Shown: piece after piece, positions 33,959 through 42,751 of the stretch
Numbering within the stretch: position 1 is the stretch's first letter
Layout: the number at the start of each line of letters is the position of its first letter
NCBI RefSeq assembly: GCF_007197735.1
Contig: NZ_CP041637.1
Coordinates: forward strand, 2,575,001-2,639,000
Reading direction: 5' to 3'
Length of the DNA stretch: 64,000 nt
DNA from: Formosa sediminum
GTDB lineage: Bacteria > Bacteroidota > Bacteroidia > Flavobacteriales > Flavobacteriaceae
Made by a program: the position numbers and the translations under genes
Notes under the pieces: generated by a model
Databases searched by the model: none
Told to the model about the DNA's origin: nothing
The model's input: the letters and a program-made list of their open reading frames with translations, nothing else

Positions 33959-35931
33959 GTCAGGATAAGATAGATATTTTACAACGCGCACTAGCACGCG
34001 AAAAAGCAGCACGAAAAGCAGCAGAATCTATCTTAGAGCAAAAAGCAGCAGAGTTATACGAAACCAATCAAAAGCTTGAAAAATCGTATGCAGAGTTAGA
34101 AAATTTACTCACCAAAAAAGATTCACAACTACAAGGTGTTTTTGAAAACATAGTAGATGCCTACCTTATAATGGATCTCTCAGGTAATATTCTAAAAATG
34201 AATAATGCCGCCATAGATTTGTTAGGATTTGAAAATGAAAAGGTAGATTTTAATCTTATGAATATGGTATCTCCTCAAGATTTTGAGCGGGTATCTCAAT
34301 CGTTTCAAAACTTATTAAAACTTGGAACACTTACCGATTTTGAAATTAATATAACAACGTTTTTAAAAGAAGTTAAACTTGTACATGTTAATGCAAGTAT
34401 TATTTATCATGCCGGAAAACCCTTCGCAGCACAAGGTATTATTAGAGATATTACCAAAGACAGAGAAGCAGAAGACAAGCTAATAGAATCTGAAAATAGA
34501 TTAGCGACCCTAATTATAAATTTAGATAGCGGGGTAGTATTAGAAGACGAAAACCGTAAAATTGTACTCACCAATAAAAAATTTACCGAGCTTTTTAATA
34601 TTGAAGCAGAACCAACAGATCTTATAGGGTTGGACTGTTTAGAAGCGTCAAAAACCAACAGCTTACTGTTTAAAAATCCAGAGTACTTTTTAGATCGTAT
34701 GAAAGCAATTGATCTTAAAAAAGAAGCGGTACTAGGGGAGGAATTAGAAATGGTTGATGGTAAAATTTTAGAGAGAAATTATGTACCTATAATTTTAGAC
34801 GATACCTCTAAAGGATATTTATGGACCTTTAAAGATGTTACTCTTAATAGAATTTATGAAAAAAGTTTAGAAGCCGAAAAACAAAAATATTATAATATTA
34901 TTTCTAATATGAATTTGGGGCTAGTTGAATTGGATTTAAATGATAAAATTTTGATGGTAAATCAGTGTTTTATAGACATGACTGGTTATACTGAAGAAGA
35001 ATTAATAGGTATTAAAGGAAAAGATGTGTTTCCTGTTCTTGAAGATAAACCTATTATAGATAGCCAAATTAAAGGACGTAAAAAAGGGAAAACTAACTCT
35101 TACGAATTACGCATACGAAACAAAGAGGGCGAATTAAGACATTGGTTAATTAGTGGTGCGCCCAACTATAATTTAGATGGTGAAATTATTGGCTCAATAG
35201 GTCTGAATTTTGATATTACAGACATCAAAAATCTGGAAATTCAGAAAGAAAACTTAGTAAAAGAACTTGAAAAAAGCAATAACGAGTTGCAAGAATATGC
35301 ACATATTGTGTCTCACGATTTAAAATCGCCTTTACGAAGTATTAATGCCTTAATTAGTTGGATTAAAGAAGATAATGCTAATGTTTTAGATGAGACTAGT
35401 CTTCAAAATTTTGATTTAATTGAAGTTACATTAGAAAAAATGGAACAGTTAATTACAGATATTTTAGATTATTCTAGTATTGGCGCAGATAATGAAGATA
35501 AAATAGAAGTTAATCTAGATACTGTTGTTAAAGAACTAGTAGATATTTTATATATACCAGAGCATATAAAAGTAAGAATAACTACCAATTTACCTATGGT
35601 ATTGGGGCATAAAACTAAACTGCAACAAGTCTTTCAAAATTTAATTAGTAACGCCGTAAAATTTATAGATAAACCCGAAGGTGTTATAACTATTTCATGT
35701 ATAGAGTTAAACGATTGTTATCAATTTTCAATTCAAGATAACGGGATGGGAATAGATGAGAAATTTCACGATAAAATATTTAAAGTTTTTCATGCGCTTA
35801 AAAAAAGTAAAGATTCTTCTGGGATAGGGCTATCCATAGTTCAAAAAATAGTGTTTTTACATGGTGGAAAAATATGGTTAGAAAGTAAAATAAAAGAAGG
35901 GACTACTTTCTTTTTTACAATAAGCAAATAA
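33955..35931 (+). CDS. PAS-domain sensor histidine kinase paired with H-NOX
   Basis: 658 residues, soluble. An N-terminal coiled coil (about 1-60, Ala/Glu/Lys rich) is followed by three PAS regions (about 65-175, 180-295 and 305-430; AYLIMDLSGNILKMNNAA and LVELDLNDKILMVNQC). Next come HisKA with H454 in IVSHDLKSPLRS and an ATPase domain with NLISNAVKFID and DNGMGIDE, then SSGIGLSIVQKIV. No membrane segment, so it senses an intracellular signal, presumably through H-NOX. Start ATG overlaps the H-NOX stop (ATGA). Confidence 0.9.
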   Translation: MSQDKIDILQRALAREKAARKAAESILEQKAAELYETNQKLEKSYAELENLLTKKDSQLQGVFENIVDAYLIMDLSGNILKMNNAAIDLLGFENEKVDFNLMNMVSPQDFERVSQSFQNLLKLGTLTDFEINITTFLKEVKLVHVNASIIYHAGKPFAAQGIIRDITKDREAEDKLIESENRLATLIINLDSGVVLEDENRKIVLTNKKFTELFNIEAEPTDLIGLDCLEASKTNSLLFKNPEYFLDRMKAIDLKKEAVLGEELEMVDGKILERNYVPIILDDTSKGYLWTFKDVTLNRIYEKSLEAEKQKYYNIISNMNLGLVELDLNDKILMVNQCFIDMTGYTEEELIGIKGKDVFPVLEDKPIIDSQIKGRKKGKTNSYELRIRNKEGELRHWLISGAPNYNLDGEIIGSIGLNFDITDIKNLEIQKENLVKELEKSNNELQEYAHIVSHDLKSPLRSINALISWIKEDNANVLDETSLQNFDLIEVTLEKMEQLITDILDYSSIGADNEDKIEVNLDTVVKELVDILYIPEHIKVRITTNLPMVLGHKTKLQQVFQNLISNAVKFIDKPEGVITISCIELNDCYQFSIQDNGMGIDEKFHDKIFKVFHALKKSKDSSGIGLSIVQKIVFLHGGKIWLESKIKEGTTFFFTISK

Positions 35932-35932
35932 G

Positions 35933-37066
35933 ATGAAAATAGTACAATTAATAAAACATAAAGATCAAGACTGGAACTATTTAAGCGAAAACATAACGTT
36001 AATTAAACCATTAGTTTTAGTTTTTGGTAATAGGTATTTGCTTGAAACCCCAACCATATATACAGATATTAAAGCGTTGTTTCCAGACGGAGAGATTGTG
36101 TTTGGATCCTCTTGTGCAGATATTACTGCTAATACTGTAAATGAAGATGCTATTACAATAACGGCAATTGAGCTAGAGCGTAGTCGGTTTTTAATTAAAA
36201 CAAGTAACATTTTAAATTCAGATTTAAATAGCTATAAAACAGGAGATCATTTAATTAGTCAATTTCCCCAAGATGGTCTTAAATATGTTTTTGTCGTTTC
36301 TGAAGGGAGTTTTATAAACGGTAGCGAATTAACTAAAGGGATGAATAAAGCCACTCACGATAATTTGTTAATTACAGGAGCTTTATGTGGAGATTCAGAC
36401 AGATTCGAAAAAACGTTGTCTGCTTATAATGAAAATCCAAAACCAGGAGAGCTTGTTGCTGTAGGATTTTATGGAGATACTTTAGAGATCTCATTTTCTA
36501 TTTATGGCGGTTGGACCCCTTTTGGTCCAGAACGTATGGTTACTAAATCTGAAGGCAATATTTTATTTGAACTTGATGATATGCCTGCTTTAGATATTTA
36601 TAAAAAATATTTAGGCGATAAAGCTAAAGATCTTCCCGGTGCTGCATTATTATATCCGTTAAACGTGAAAAGTAAGACTGAAAAACAATCTATAGTTCGT
36701 TCTATTTTAAATATAGATGAGACTACAAACGCTGTAATATTAGCAGGAGATATTCCTGTAGATTCCAAAGTCCAACTCATGATGACAAATGTAGATAATA
36801 TAGCAAATGCATCAGAACGTGCAGCAAAACAAGCGTTAGACTTAAGAGCACACAAGCCAGAATTAGCTTTGTTAGTAAGTTGTATAGGGCGTAAATTAGT
36901 GTTAGATCAACGTGTTGAAGAAGAAATAGAAGAAGTCACTCAAGTTATAGGCCAAGGTATCGCAGTAACCGGATTATATTCTTATGGAGAAATAGCACCA
37001 TTTCATGGCGAAGTCTCTTGCCAATTGCATAACCAAACCATGACTGTAACATTATTAAGTGAATAA
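35933..37066 (+). CDS. FIST domain protein, candidate NosP-type NO sensor
   Basis: 377 residues with the two-part FIST layout: FIST_N (LVFGNRYLLETPTIYTDI, then GEIVFGSSCADI near residue 57 and VFVVSEGSFINGSELTKG near 120) and FIST_C (ALDLRAHKPELALLVSCIGRKLVLDQR and GLYSYGEIAPFHG near the end). The conserved GxxxFGEIxP-type end is present. FIST proteins called NosP bind heme and NO and modulate kinases. It sits between two kinases with 1-bp spacings. It could bind a different ligand; heme binding is not shown by sequence alone. Confidence 0.85.
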   Translation: MKIVQLIKHKDQDWNYLSENITLIKPLVLVFGNRYLLETPTIYTDIKALFPDGEIVFGSSCADITANTVNEDAITITAIELERSRFLIKTSNILNSDLNSYKTGDHLISQFPQDGLKYVFVVSEGSFINGSELTKGMNKATHDNLLITGALCGDSDRFEKTLSAYNENPKPGELVAVGFYGDTLEISFSIYGGWTPFGPERMVTKSEGNILFELDDMPALDIYKKYLGDKAKDLPGAALLYPLNVKSKTEKQSIVRSILNIDETTNAVILAGDIPVDSKVQLMMTNVDNIANASERAAKQALDLRAHKPELALLVSCIGRKLVLDQRVEEEIEEVTQVIGQGIAVTGLYSYGEIAPFHGEVSCQLHNQTMTVTLLSE

Positions 37067-38130
37067 TGAATTCATTATTAAAAAGACAATTACGTAAATA
37101 TTTAAAAGATCAGGAGCTTCCATCTCATATTGAGGACTTTATTGATGCCGTAAACAGGTCTTATAATAATTATGATGAACATTTTGCAATGTTACAACGT
37201 GCCATGCGTATTAGTTCAGATGAATTATTTTCAGCCAATCAAAAACTTCAAAAAGAAGCCGTCGCACAGCAAGAACTTATAGATAAACTCAAACATGTTA
37301 TAAATACTCTAAAAGTGTATGATCTATCTGATGAGGATACTACTAAGGGTGATGAATTAAGCGGACTTAGTTTGGTAAATTATTTAGATAGTCAGACTAA
37401 AGATATTATAGAGATTAATGCCCAACGGGAACAAGTTTTACAAAAACTAGCCCAACAAAATCAAGAGTTAAATGATTATGCCCATATGGTTTCGCACGAT
37501 TTAAAATCACCATTACGAAGTATAGATACTTTGACCGCATGGTTAAAAGAAGATTATCAAGATGAAATTGATGCAAATGGTAAAGAAAGTCTCAACTTAA
37601 TTAGAAATAATGTAGAAAAAATGGACCTGCTTATTAGTGGTATTTTAGACTATACTACCATAAGTAAAAACAAATCAGATTTTTATAATATAGATTTAGA
37701 TAAACTTGTAACTCATATTCTAGAAACGCTTACTATACCCGATCATATTACCATTACAAAGAGAGATACACTGCCTGTTATTAGAGGCGATAAATACAGA
37801 CTTCAGCAATTATTTCAACATTTAATAGACAATGCCATTAAGTATAACGATAAAGCTAAAGGCGAGATAGAAATAAGTTTAGAAGACCATGTAGAATATT
37901 GGAAATTTAAGATAAAAGATAATGGGAAAGGCATTAATCAGGCGTATTTCAAAAAAATATTTAAAACTTTTGAAAAATTAGAAAACAATACCAACTCTAC
38001 TGGAATAGGACTAGCAATAGCAAAAAAAATTGTAGATATTTATGGTGGTAAAATTTGGCTAGAATCTAAATTAGGTATAGGTTCTAGTTTTTATTTTACA
38101 TTGAAAAAAGATACACATGGAACAACCTAA
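37066..38130 (+). CDS. Soluble sensor histidine kinase paired with the FIST protein
   Basis: 354 residues. A coiled-coil N-terminus (about 1-125) without PAS domains is followed by HisKA with H144 in MVSHDLKSPLRSIDTL and a GHKL ATPase (LFQHLIDNAIKYND, DNGKGINQ, STGIGLAIAKKIVD). The catalytic half closely resembles that of the larger kinase at 33955, suggesting a duplication within the operon. It overlaps the FIST gene by 1 bp and the Hpt gene by 14 bp. The FIST protein is its probable sensor. Confidence 0.9.
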   Translation: MNSLLKRQLRKYLKDQELPSHIEDFIDAVNRSYNNYDEHFAMLQRAMRISSDELFSANQKLQKEAVAQQELIDKLKHVINTLKVYDLSDEDTTKGDELSGLSLVNYLDSQTKDIIEINAQREQVLQKLAQQNQELNDYAHMVSHDLKSPLRSIDTLTAWLKEDYQDEIDANGKESLNLIRNNVEKMDLLISGILDYTTISKNKSDFYNIDLDKLVTHILETLTIPDHITITKRDTLPVIRGDKYRLQQLFQHLIDNAIKYNDKAKGEIEISLEDHVEYWKFKIKDNGKGINQAYFKKIFKTFEKLENNTNSTGIGLAIAKKIVDIYGGKIWLESKLGIGSSFYFTLKKDTHGTT

Positions 38131-38434
38131 CATGTCCTATATACATAGTATGTCTGGAGGCGATAAAAGCTTCGAAACTCAGTTAATCAACATTATAAAA
38201 CAGGAGTTTCCAGACGAAAAAGCAATTTATTATAAGAACCTAAAAGCAGGAAATCTTAAAATGGCTGCAGAAAATGTACATAAACTTAAACATAAAATTA
38301 GTATTTTAGGTCTTGAAAAAAGTTATGATATTGCTGTAGCATTTGAAAACAATTTATTAGAAGGACATACCGAGCTTGATAATGCATTTGAATCTATTTT
38401 AAATAACATGACTAATTATATAAACACACTATAA
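38117..38434 (+). CDS. Hpt phosphotransfer protein
   Basis: 105 residues forming a single four-helix Hpt domain. The phosphorylated histidine fits H55 in ENVHKLKHKISILGL. It relays phosphate between a kinase and a response regulator. The start lies 14 bp inside the preceding kinase gene; the ATG at 38132 (MSYIHS) is an alternative. Its place between two kinases and a LytTR regulator implies a relay that merges both sensor arms. Confidence 0.85.
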   Translation: MEQPNMSYIHSMSGGDKSFETQLINIIKQEFPDEKAIYYKNLKAGNLKMAAENVHKLKHKISILGLEKSYDIAVAFENNLLEGHTELDNAFESILNNMTNYINTL

Positions 38435-38443
38435 TTAAAATAT

Positions 38444-39157
38444 ATGGACTGTATTATTATTGATGATGAAGCTACAGCTAGAGCTATAATTGTGCAATTA
38501 TGTTCTAATGTAAAAGATTTAAATATTGTAGCCGATTTCTCAAATGCAATAGAATCCATTAAGTTTTTAAATCAGCATGAAGTCGATTTAATTTTTCTAG
38601 ATATACACATGCCAGCCTTTACAGGATTTGATTTTATTCAGACTTTAAAAAATCCTCCAAAAATTATTTTAACCACATCAGATCCTAAATTTGCAATTGA
38701 AGCTTTTGAATATGATTGTATCGTAGATTATTTGGTAAAACCAATCTTACCCGAGCGATTTGAAAAAGCAATTATTAAAGCTCGAAAAAGTAATATTCAA
38801 AAGGAGCAAAAGCCTGTTAAGGTTACTTCTAAAAAAGATGATGCTGCAAATGTACTTTATGTAAATATAGACAGACGACTCATAAAAATTGTGATTTCAA
38901 ATATTTATTTAGTAGAGGCTAAAGGCGATTATATTCTTATTAAAACAGAAGATAAGAATTACACCGTACATTCTACCCTTAAAAAAATTAGTGATAAGTT
39001 ACCTGATTCTACATTTTTAAAAGTTCACCGTTCTTTTATTATTAATGTTCATAAAATTATTGATATAGAAGACAATAGTGTCTTAATTAAAAAAGATGTA
39101 ATTCCAGTAAGCCGTTCTAATAGACCAGAATTAATGAAACGCTTAAATTTGCTTTAA
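38444..39157 (+). CDS. LytTR family response regulator
   Basis: 237 residues: a receiver (acidic IIDDEAT at residues 4-10, D53 in FLDIHMPAF, K in YLVKPI) and a C-terminal LytTR DNA-binding domain (VEAKGDYILIKTEDKNYTVHSTLKKI to FLKVHRSFIINVHKI and IPVSRSNR). LytTR proteins bind two 9-bp direct repeats about 21 bp apart. Such repeats precede this operon and four other transcription starts up to 53,600, so this protein is the likely regulator of the polysaccharide genes. It is the last gene of the operon, 9 bp after the Hpt gene. Confidence 0.9.
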   Translation: MDCIIIDDEATARAIIVQLCSNVKDLNIVADFSNAIESIKFLNQHEVDLIFLDIHMPAFTGFDFIQTLKNPPKIILTTSDPKFAIEAFEYDCIVDYLVKPILPERFEKAIIKARKSNIQKEQKPVKVTSKKDDAANVLYVNIDRRLIKIVISNIYLVEAKGDYILIKTEDKNYTVHSTLKKISDKLPDSTFLKVHRSFIINVHKIIDIEDNSVLIKKDVIPVSRSNRPELMKRLNLL

Positions 39158-39239
39158 CTTGTAATTAGCTCCATTCGTCTATACTTAAATTTCATCTACC
39201 GAAAATTAAATTTTAAACGCTGTAAGACTAATAGATTTG
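39152..39239 (+). promoter_or_regulatory. LytTR-type site and promoter of the type IX cargo gene
   Basis: A strong box ATTCGTCTA (39173-39181) lies exactly 50 bp before TAGATTTG (39232-39239). A weak partner sits 21 bp upstream (39152) and a further TTTCATCTA at 39190-39198. The ATG is at 39260. Confidence 0.6.
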
Positions 39240-39259
39240 TGATATAAATTAACCATATC

Positions 39260-41848
39260 ATGAAAAAAACTTTACTCTTACTATGTTTGTTTTATCTTAA
39301 TATACAGGCTCAAGATCAGTCTTTTAACTGCGATTATAATGCGTATTTATTTCAGTATAATGATGTGTATGCTGTAGATTTAGCTTCAGGTAATTCTTAT
39401 ATCGTTGCTAAGGATATTACAGCAGGTAATATTAATGCTGCAGCTTATAACTCTGCAGATGGATACATTTGGGGCTCATTAAGTTCTCCAAGCAAAACGA
39501 TAGTACGTATCGGAAAAAACTTTGAAACTAAAACTTTTTATATAGACGAGTTACCAAGTAACAACCGTTATGTAGGAGACGTAAGTTTATCGGGTATTTA
39601 TTATTTAAAGGGTTCCGGAAAAACGTATTATACTATAGATTTAGATCCAAATTCTAATACTTATGGTACGCATTTAAAAACCTTACAACTCTCTCAAAAC
39701 ATTTCTGTACACGATTGGGCATTTAATGCTGTAGATAATAAATTATATACACTAGAAAAAAAGACTAATAATTTATACCGCATAGATCCTGAAACTGGTG
39801 TCGTTAGTAATTTAGGTGTTGTACCCATTTTAGCAGGTTTAACATATACTTATGGTGCCGTATACTTCGATGCTTCTGGACGTTTTTATGTATCGGCTAA
39901 TGAAACAGGAACAATATATGTTATACAAAGTGTTCAAAATATCAATAATGAAAAGGATATAGATTCAAATTTATTTGCGTTTGGACCATCAAGTTCTTCG
40001 AACGATGGGGCTCGTTGTCCTACAGCACCTGTTGCTCAAGAAATTTGTGATAACGGAATAGATGATGATGGAGATGGATTAATAGATTGTCAAGATCCGT
40101 CATGTTCTGGATATTCTGGTTGTCCGGTAATTGAGTTGGCAGCAGCTTCAAGTGCAAACGATGGTGGTTTAGAAAGTAATAACAGACTGTCTCAGCAAAT
40201 TAGTAAACGTAACTTTAAACGTACTAAACGCAGTTATAAATTTAATACAACAACTGCAAAACGTATTACAAAACCTTTAAATTATGGAACAGTTGCAACA
40301 TCTAGATCCACAGGATTTCAATTATCAGATTTTGTGCCTTTAGAGGTGATTAATGAAGATGAAACTATAATTTCTACTCCAGATGATTTGGTTGATATTA
40401 CCAATGCAACAGAAGTATATTCGGTAGATTATTTGTCTAAAGATGAAGCTATAGCGTCGCTATTAATATTAGAAACAGAAGATGGTGTTTACGAACATAC
40501 CAAATACATTTGTGACCGATTGTTAGGAGCCGAATTAATATCTGTGTCTACAATTGAAATTAATGAGCAAAAATTTATTAAATCGTTAATACGAAATATT
40601 GATGGCTCGATTGAATTTGTATTAAGTTTATCGGTAAAACAAGTGAATAATAATGCTGATTTTGCAGTAGAAAGTCATTGGAATTTAGATAAATATGAAA
40701 ACCATGTCGGGTTTTATAACTTTCAAATTTGGTCCAGTTCGTTAGACAACTTATTTATATTAGGTGAAGAATTATTACGCTTAATTGCAGTTCAGAAACC
40801 TATAGTAAGTTACAATAATTCCACACCTCCTACAGTATTTGTTAGATCTGGTACTTACTTGAACGGGAAATTGCAATTACAAATTGTAAATACCAATAAA
40901 AGTGAACGTGTTGTATTTGATGGAGGCTTAAGAAGTACAGAAACAGAGCAAGTCGAGTATGTTTCTACCAACATAGATTTGTCTGATGATTATATCTCTA
41001 ATATTGAAGTCAACGCTGGAAATTTATTTGATATCGGATTTAGAATTGGCGACGGTATAGAAACTCCAGACGATTTGTTTATGTCTGATGGTCCTTGGGG
41101 ATATGATGATGCAGCACCAACAACTACAGTCACTCGTTTTATAGTAGAACCTAACGAAACTAGTTTTGAAACCGATGAATATGGCGTAGAACGCAATATT
41201 AATTTAGAAGCCAAAACTAGTGAATATATAGCTGCATATAGAGCTTTAACACCCAAGTTTACACCAATAGATTTAACCAATTATAAAAGTGTTAAGTTGA
41301 ATGCAAAAGGGACTGGAACATTGATTGTGAGATTGGTAAAAGCACAAATAGATTCTTGGGATATGCAGTACAAAACTAGTATTGAGTTAACAGATCAATT
41401 AAATGAGTATACACTACTGTTTTCTGATTTTAAATCTGTTACTGGTGAAGCATTAGATGCTAGCGATATTACCTCTGTAGTGTTTACTATGTTGGCAGAT
41501 GGAGACGAAGCAAGTGTTAAACAGATGGATATACAACACTTAAGATTTTCTAAAGATTCTAAAACCTTAGGGGTGGATCATACCGTGTTTGATGAAAGTA
41601 CTCATCCGTTTGCTTACCCAAATCCTATGCAATCTCAAACCAAAATCCATTTTACAGCACAGCGTTCAGAAGCTGTAGAGCTATTGGTTTATAATCAAGT
41701 AGGAGCATTAGTAAAACAAATCGCTTTTAATGCTGTAAAAGGAGACAATTCAATAGAATTAAATAGAGCACAGTTAAGCTCTGGAATGTACATCTGTAAA
41801 ATTAATAGTGATACACCTTATAAAACGATTAAGCTACTCGTGAAATAA
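39260..41848 (+). CDS. Large secreted protein with type IX secretion signal
   Basis: 862 residues. A signal peptide (MKKTLLLLCLFYLNIQAQ) is followed by a beta-propeller-like region (about 22-255; repeated RIDPETGVVSNLG-type units, DUF6923-like). Next is a calcium-loop segment EICDNGIDDDGDGLIDCQDP, a large beta-sandwich middle and a type IX sorting domain from about 785 (HPFAYPNPMQSQTKIHF, then LSSGMYICKI). It should be exported across the outer membrane and attached to the cell surface. It carries the same upstream box as the polysaccharide genes and may be a matrix or adhesion protein. Confidence 0.85.
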   Translation: MKKTLLLLCLFYLNIQAQDQSFNCDYNAYLFQYNDVYAVDLASGNSYIVAKDITAGNINAAAYNSADGYIWGSLSSPSKTIVRIGKNFETKTFYIDELPSNNRYVGDVSLSGIYYLKGSGKTYYTIDLDPNSNTYGTHLKTLQLSQNISVHDWAFNAVDNKLYTLEKKTNNLYRIDPETGVVSNLGVVPILAGLTYTYGAVYFDASGRFYVSANETGTIYVIQSVQNINNEKDIDSNLFAFGPSSSSNDGARCPTAPVAQEICDNGIDDDGDGLIDCQDPSCSGYSGCPVIELAAASSANDGGLESNNRLSQQISKRNFKRTKRSYKFNTTTAKRITKPLNYGTVATSRSTGFQLSDFVPLEVINEDETIISTPDDLVDITNATEVYSVDYLSKDEAIASLLILETEDGVYEHTKYICDRLLGAELISVSTIEINEQKFIKSLIRNIDGSIEFVLSLSVKQVNNNADFAVESHWNLDKYENHVGFYNFQIWSSSLDNLFILGEELLRLIAVQKPIVSYNNSTPPTVFVRSGTYLNGKLQLQIVNTNKSERVVFDGGLRSTETEQVEYVSTNIDLSDDYISNIEVNAGNLFDIGFRIGDGIETPDDLFMSDGPWGYDDAAPTTTVTRFIVEPNETSFETDEYGVERNINLEAKTSEYIAAYRALTPKFTPIDLTNYKSVKLNAKGTGTLIVRLVKAQIDSWDMQYKTSIELTDQLNEYTLLFSDFKSVTGEALDASDITSVVFTMLADGDEASVKQMDIQHLRFSKDSKTLGVDHTVFDESTHPFAYPNPMQSQTKIHFTAQRSEAVELLVYNQVGALVKQIAFNAVKGDNSIELNRAQLSSGMYICKINSDTPYKTIKLLVK

Positions 41849-41872
41849 TTAATAGCAATTCTCCTGTAGTTT

Positions 41873-41907
41873 GGGCAAAAGACGTCAAGTTTTTTGCCCT
41901 TTTTTTT
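41873..41907 (+). terminator. Rho-independent terminator
   Basis: The stem GGGCAAAA / TTTTGCCC (41873-41880 and 41892-41899) is followed by eight T residues. It lies 24 bp after the type IX cargo gene. Confidence 0.9.
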
Positions 41908-42086
41908 ATGAGAAAATAGTAATGCGTTTAAATACAAATACAAGTAATACATAAATTACATATATGTAGTTATAAAACGTAATCTATTTCTATTGTGTTT
42001 TGTCTGTAATAGCATTCAATCGAAATAAACAAGCACTTTATTTAAGTATTATTATCTCTGAAACAATTAAAGCTAGAGTAAAACAA

Positions 42087-42530
42087 GCTGTTATTATTAC
42101 TCAATTGATGGTTTGTAATAATGTTTTTTGCTGTGATCAGTCGTCTTTAAATGTATTGTATTTAGATGAAGCAGAAGAGATCTTATACGGTAATACGAAT
42201 TTTAAGTTGTGAATATATCAGCATAAAGCTAATTAGGCATTGTATTTTGCAGTTAAATTTGTTTGATACAATATTCGTAAAGATGGATTGAGGTAAATTT
42301 GTAGTAAAGCGTAACATTATTTGTAAAACGATTTCAAAATTAAAATAATACGTTGCTGTTATTATTATTGCATTGATGGTTTGAAGTAATACTTTTACTC
42401 TAATCTATCGTTTCTACATGCATCTTTATCAAGATGAAGCAGATGACTCTGTAAATTACCATAAATTTGAAGTCACGGATGTACCAATATAAAGCTAATA
42501 AGTACTACGTTTTATTTGTGAATATATATA
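42087..42530. repeat. Degenerate tandem duplication, period about 267 bp
   Basis: Two imperfect copies occupy the 41908-42751 gap. Matching anchors are GCTGTTATTATTA (42087 and 42355), TTGATGGTTTG, AGATGAAGCAGA and ATAAAGCTAAT (about 42224 and 42490). A weaker third trace (GATGAAGTGGAGCAGA) follows near 42587. Copy 1 holds a 70-codon frame that copy 2 does not preserve, so I read the region as decayed repeats and not as genes. Confidence 0.65.
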
Positions 42531-42751
42531 TGAAGATAAGTAATTTTAATATGATAATTAAATCTGTTCGTGATAATATTTGTAATGATGAAGTGGAGCA
42601 GAATAGTTTAAAAATACTATAAAGCGTATAATTACACTTGTAATTTGTGGAGCATATTCGTAACACACAAATTAGTCCTGTAATTATAAATTTAAGTAAT
42701 AATACGTACGTAAAGAGGGAGTAATTTTATAGTGTTTTAATTGTAAGTGTA

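Noticed and set aside
42000-42212. A 70-codon open frame in the gap before the exporter gene.
   Set aside because: It lies in the first copy of a degenerate repeat, the second copy does not keep the frame, and its start (TTG) has no ribosome site.
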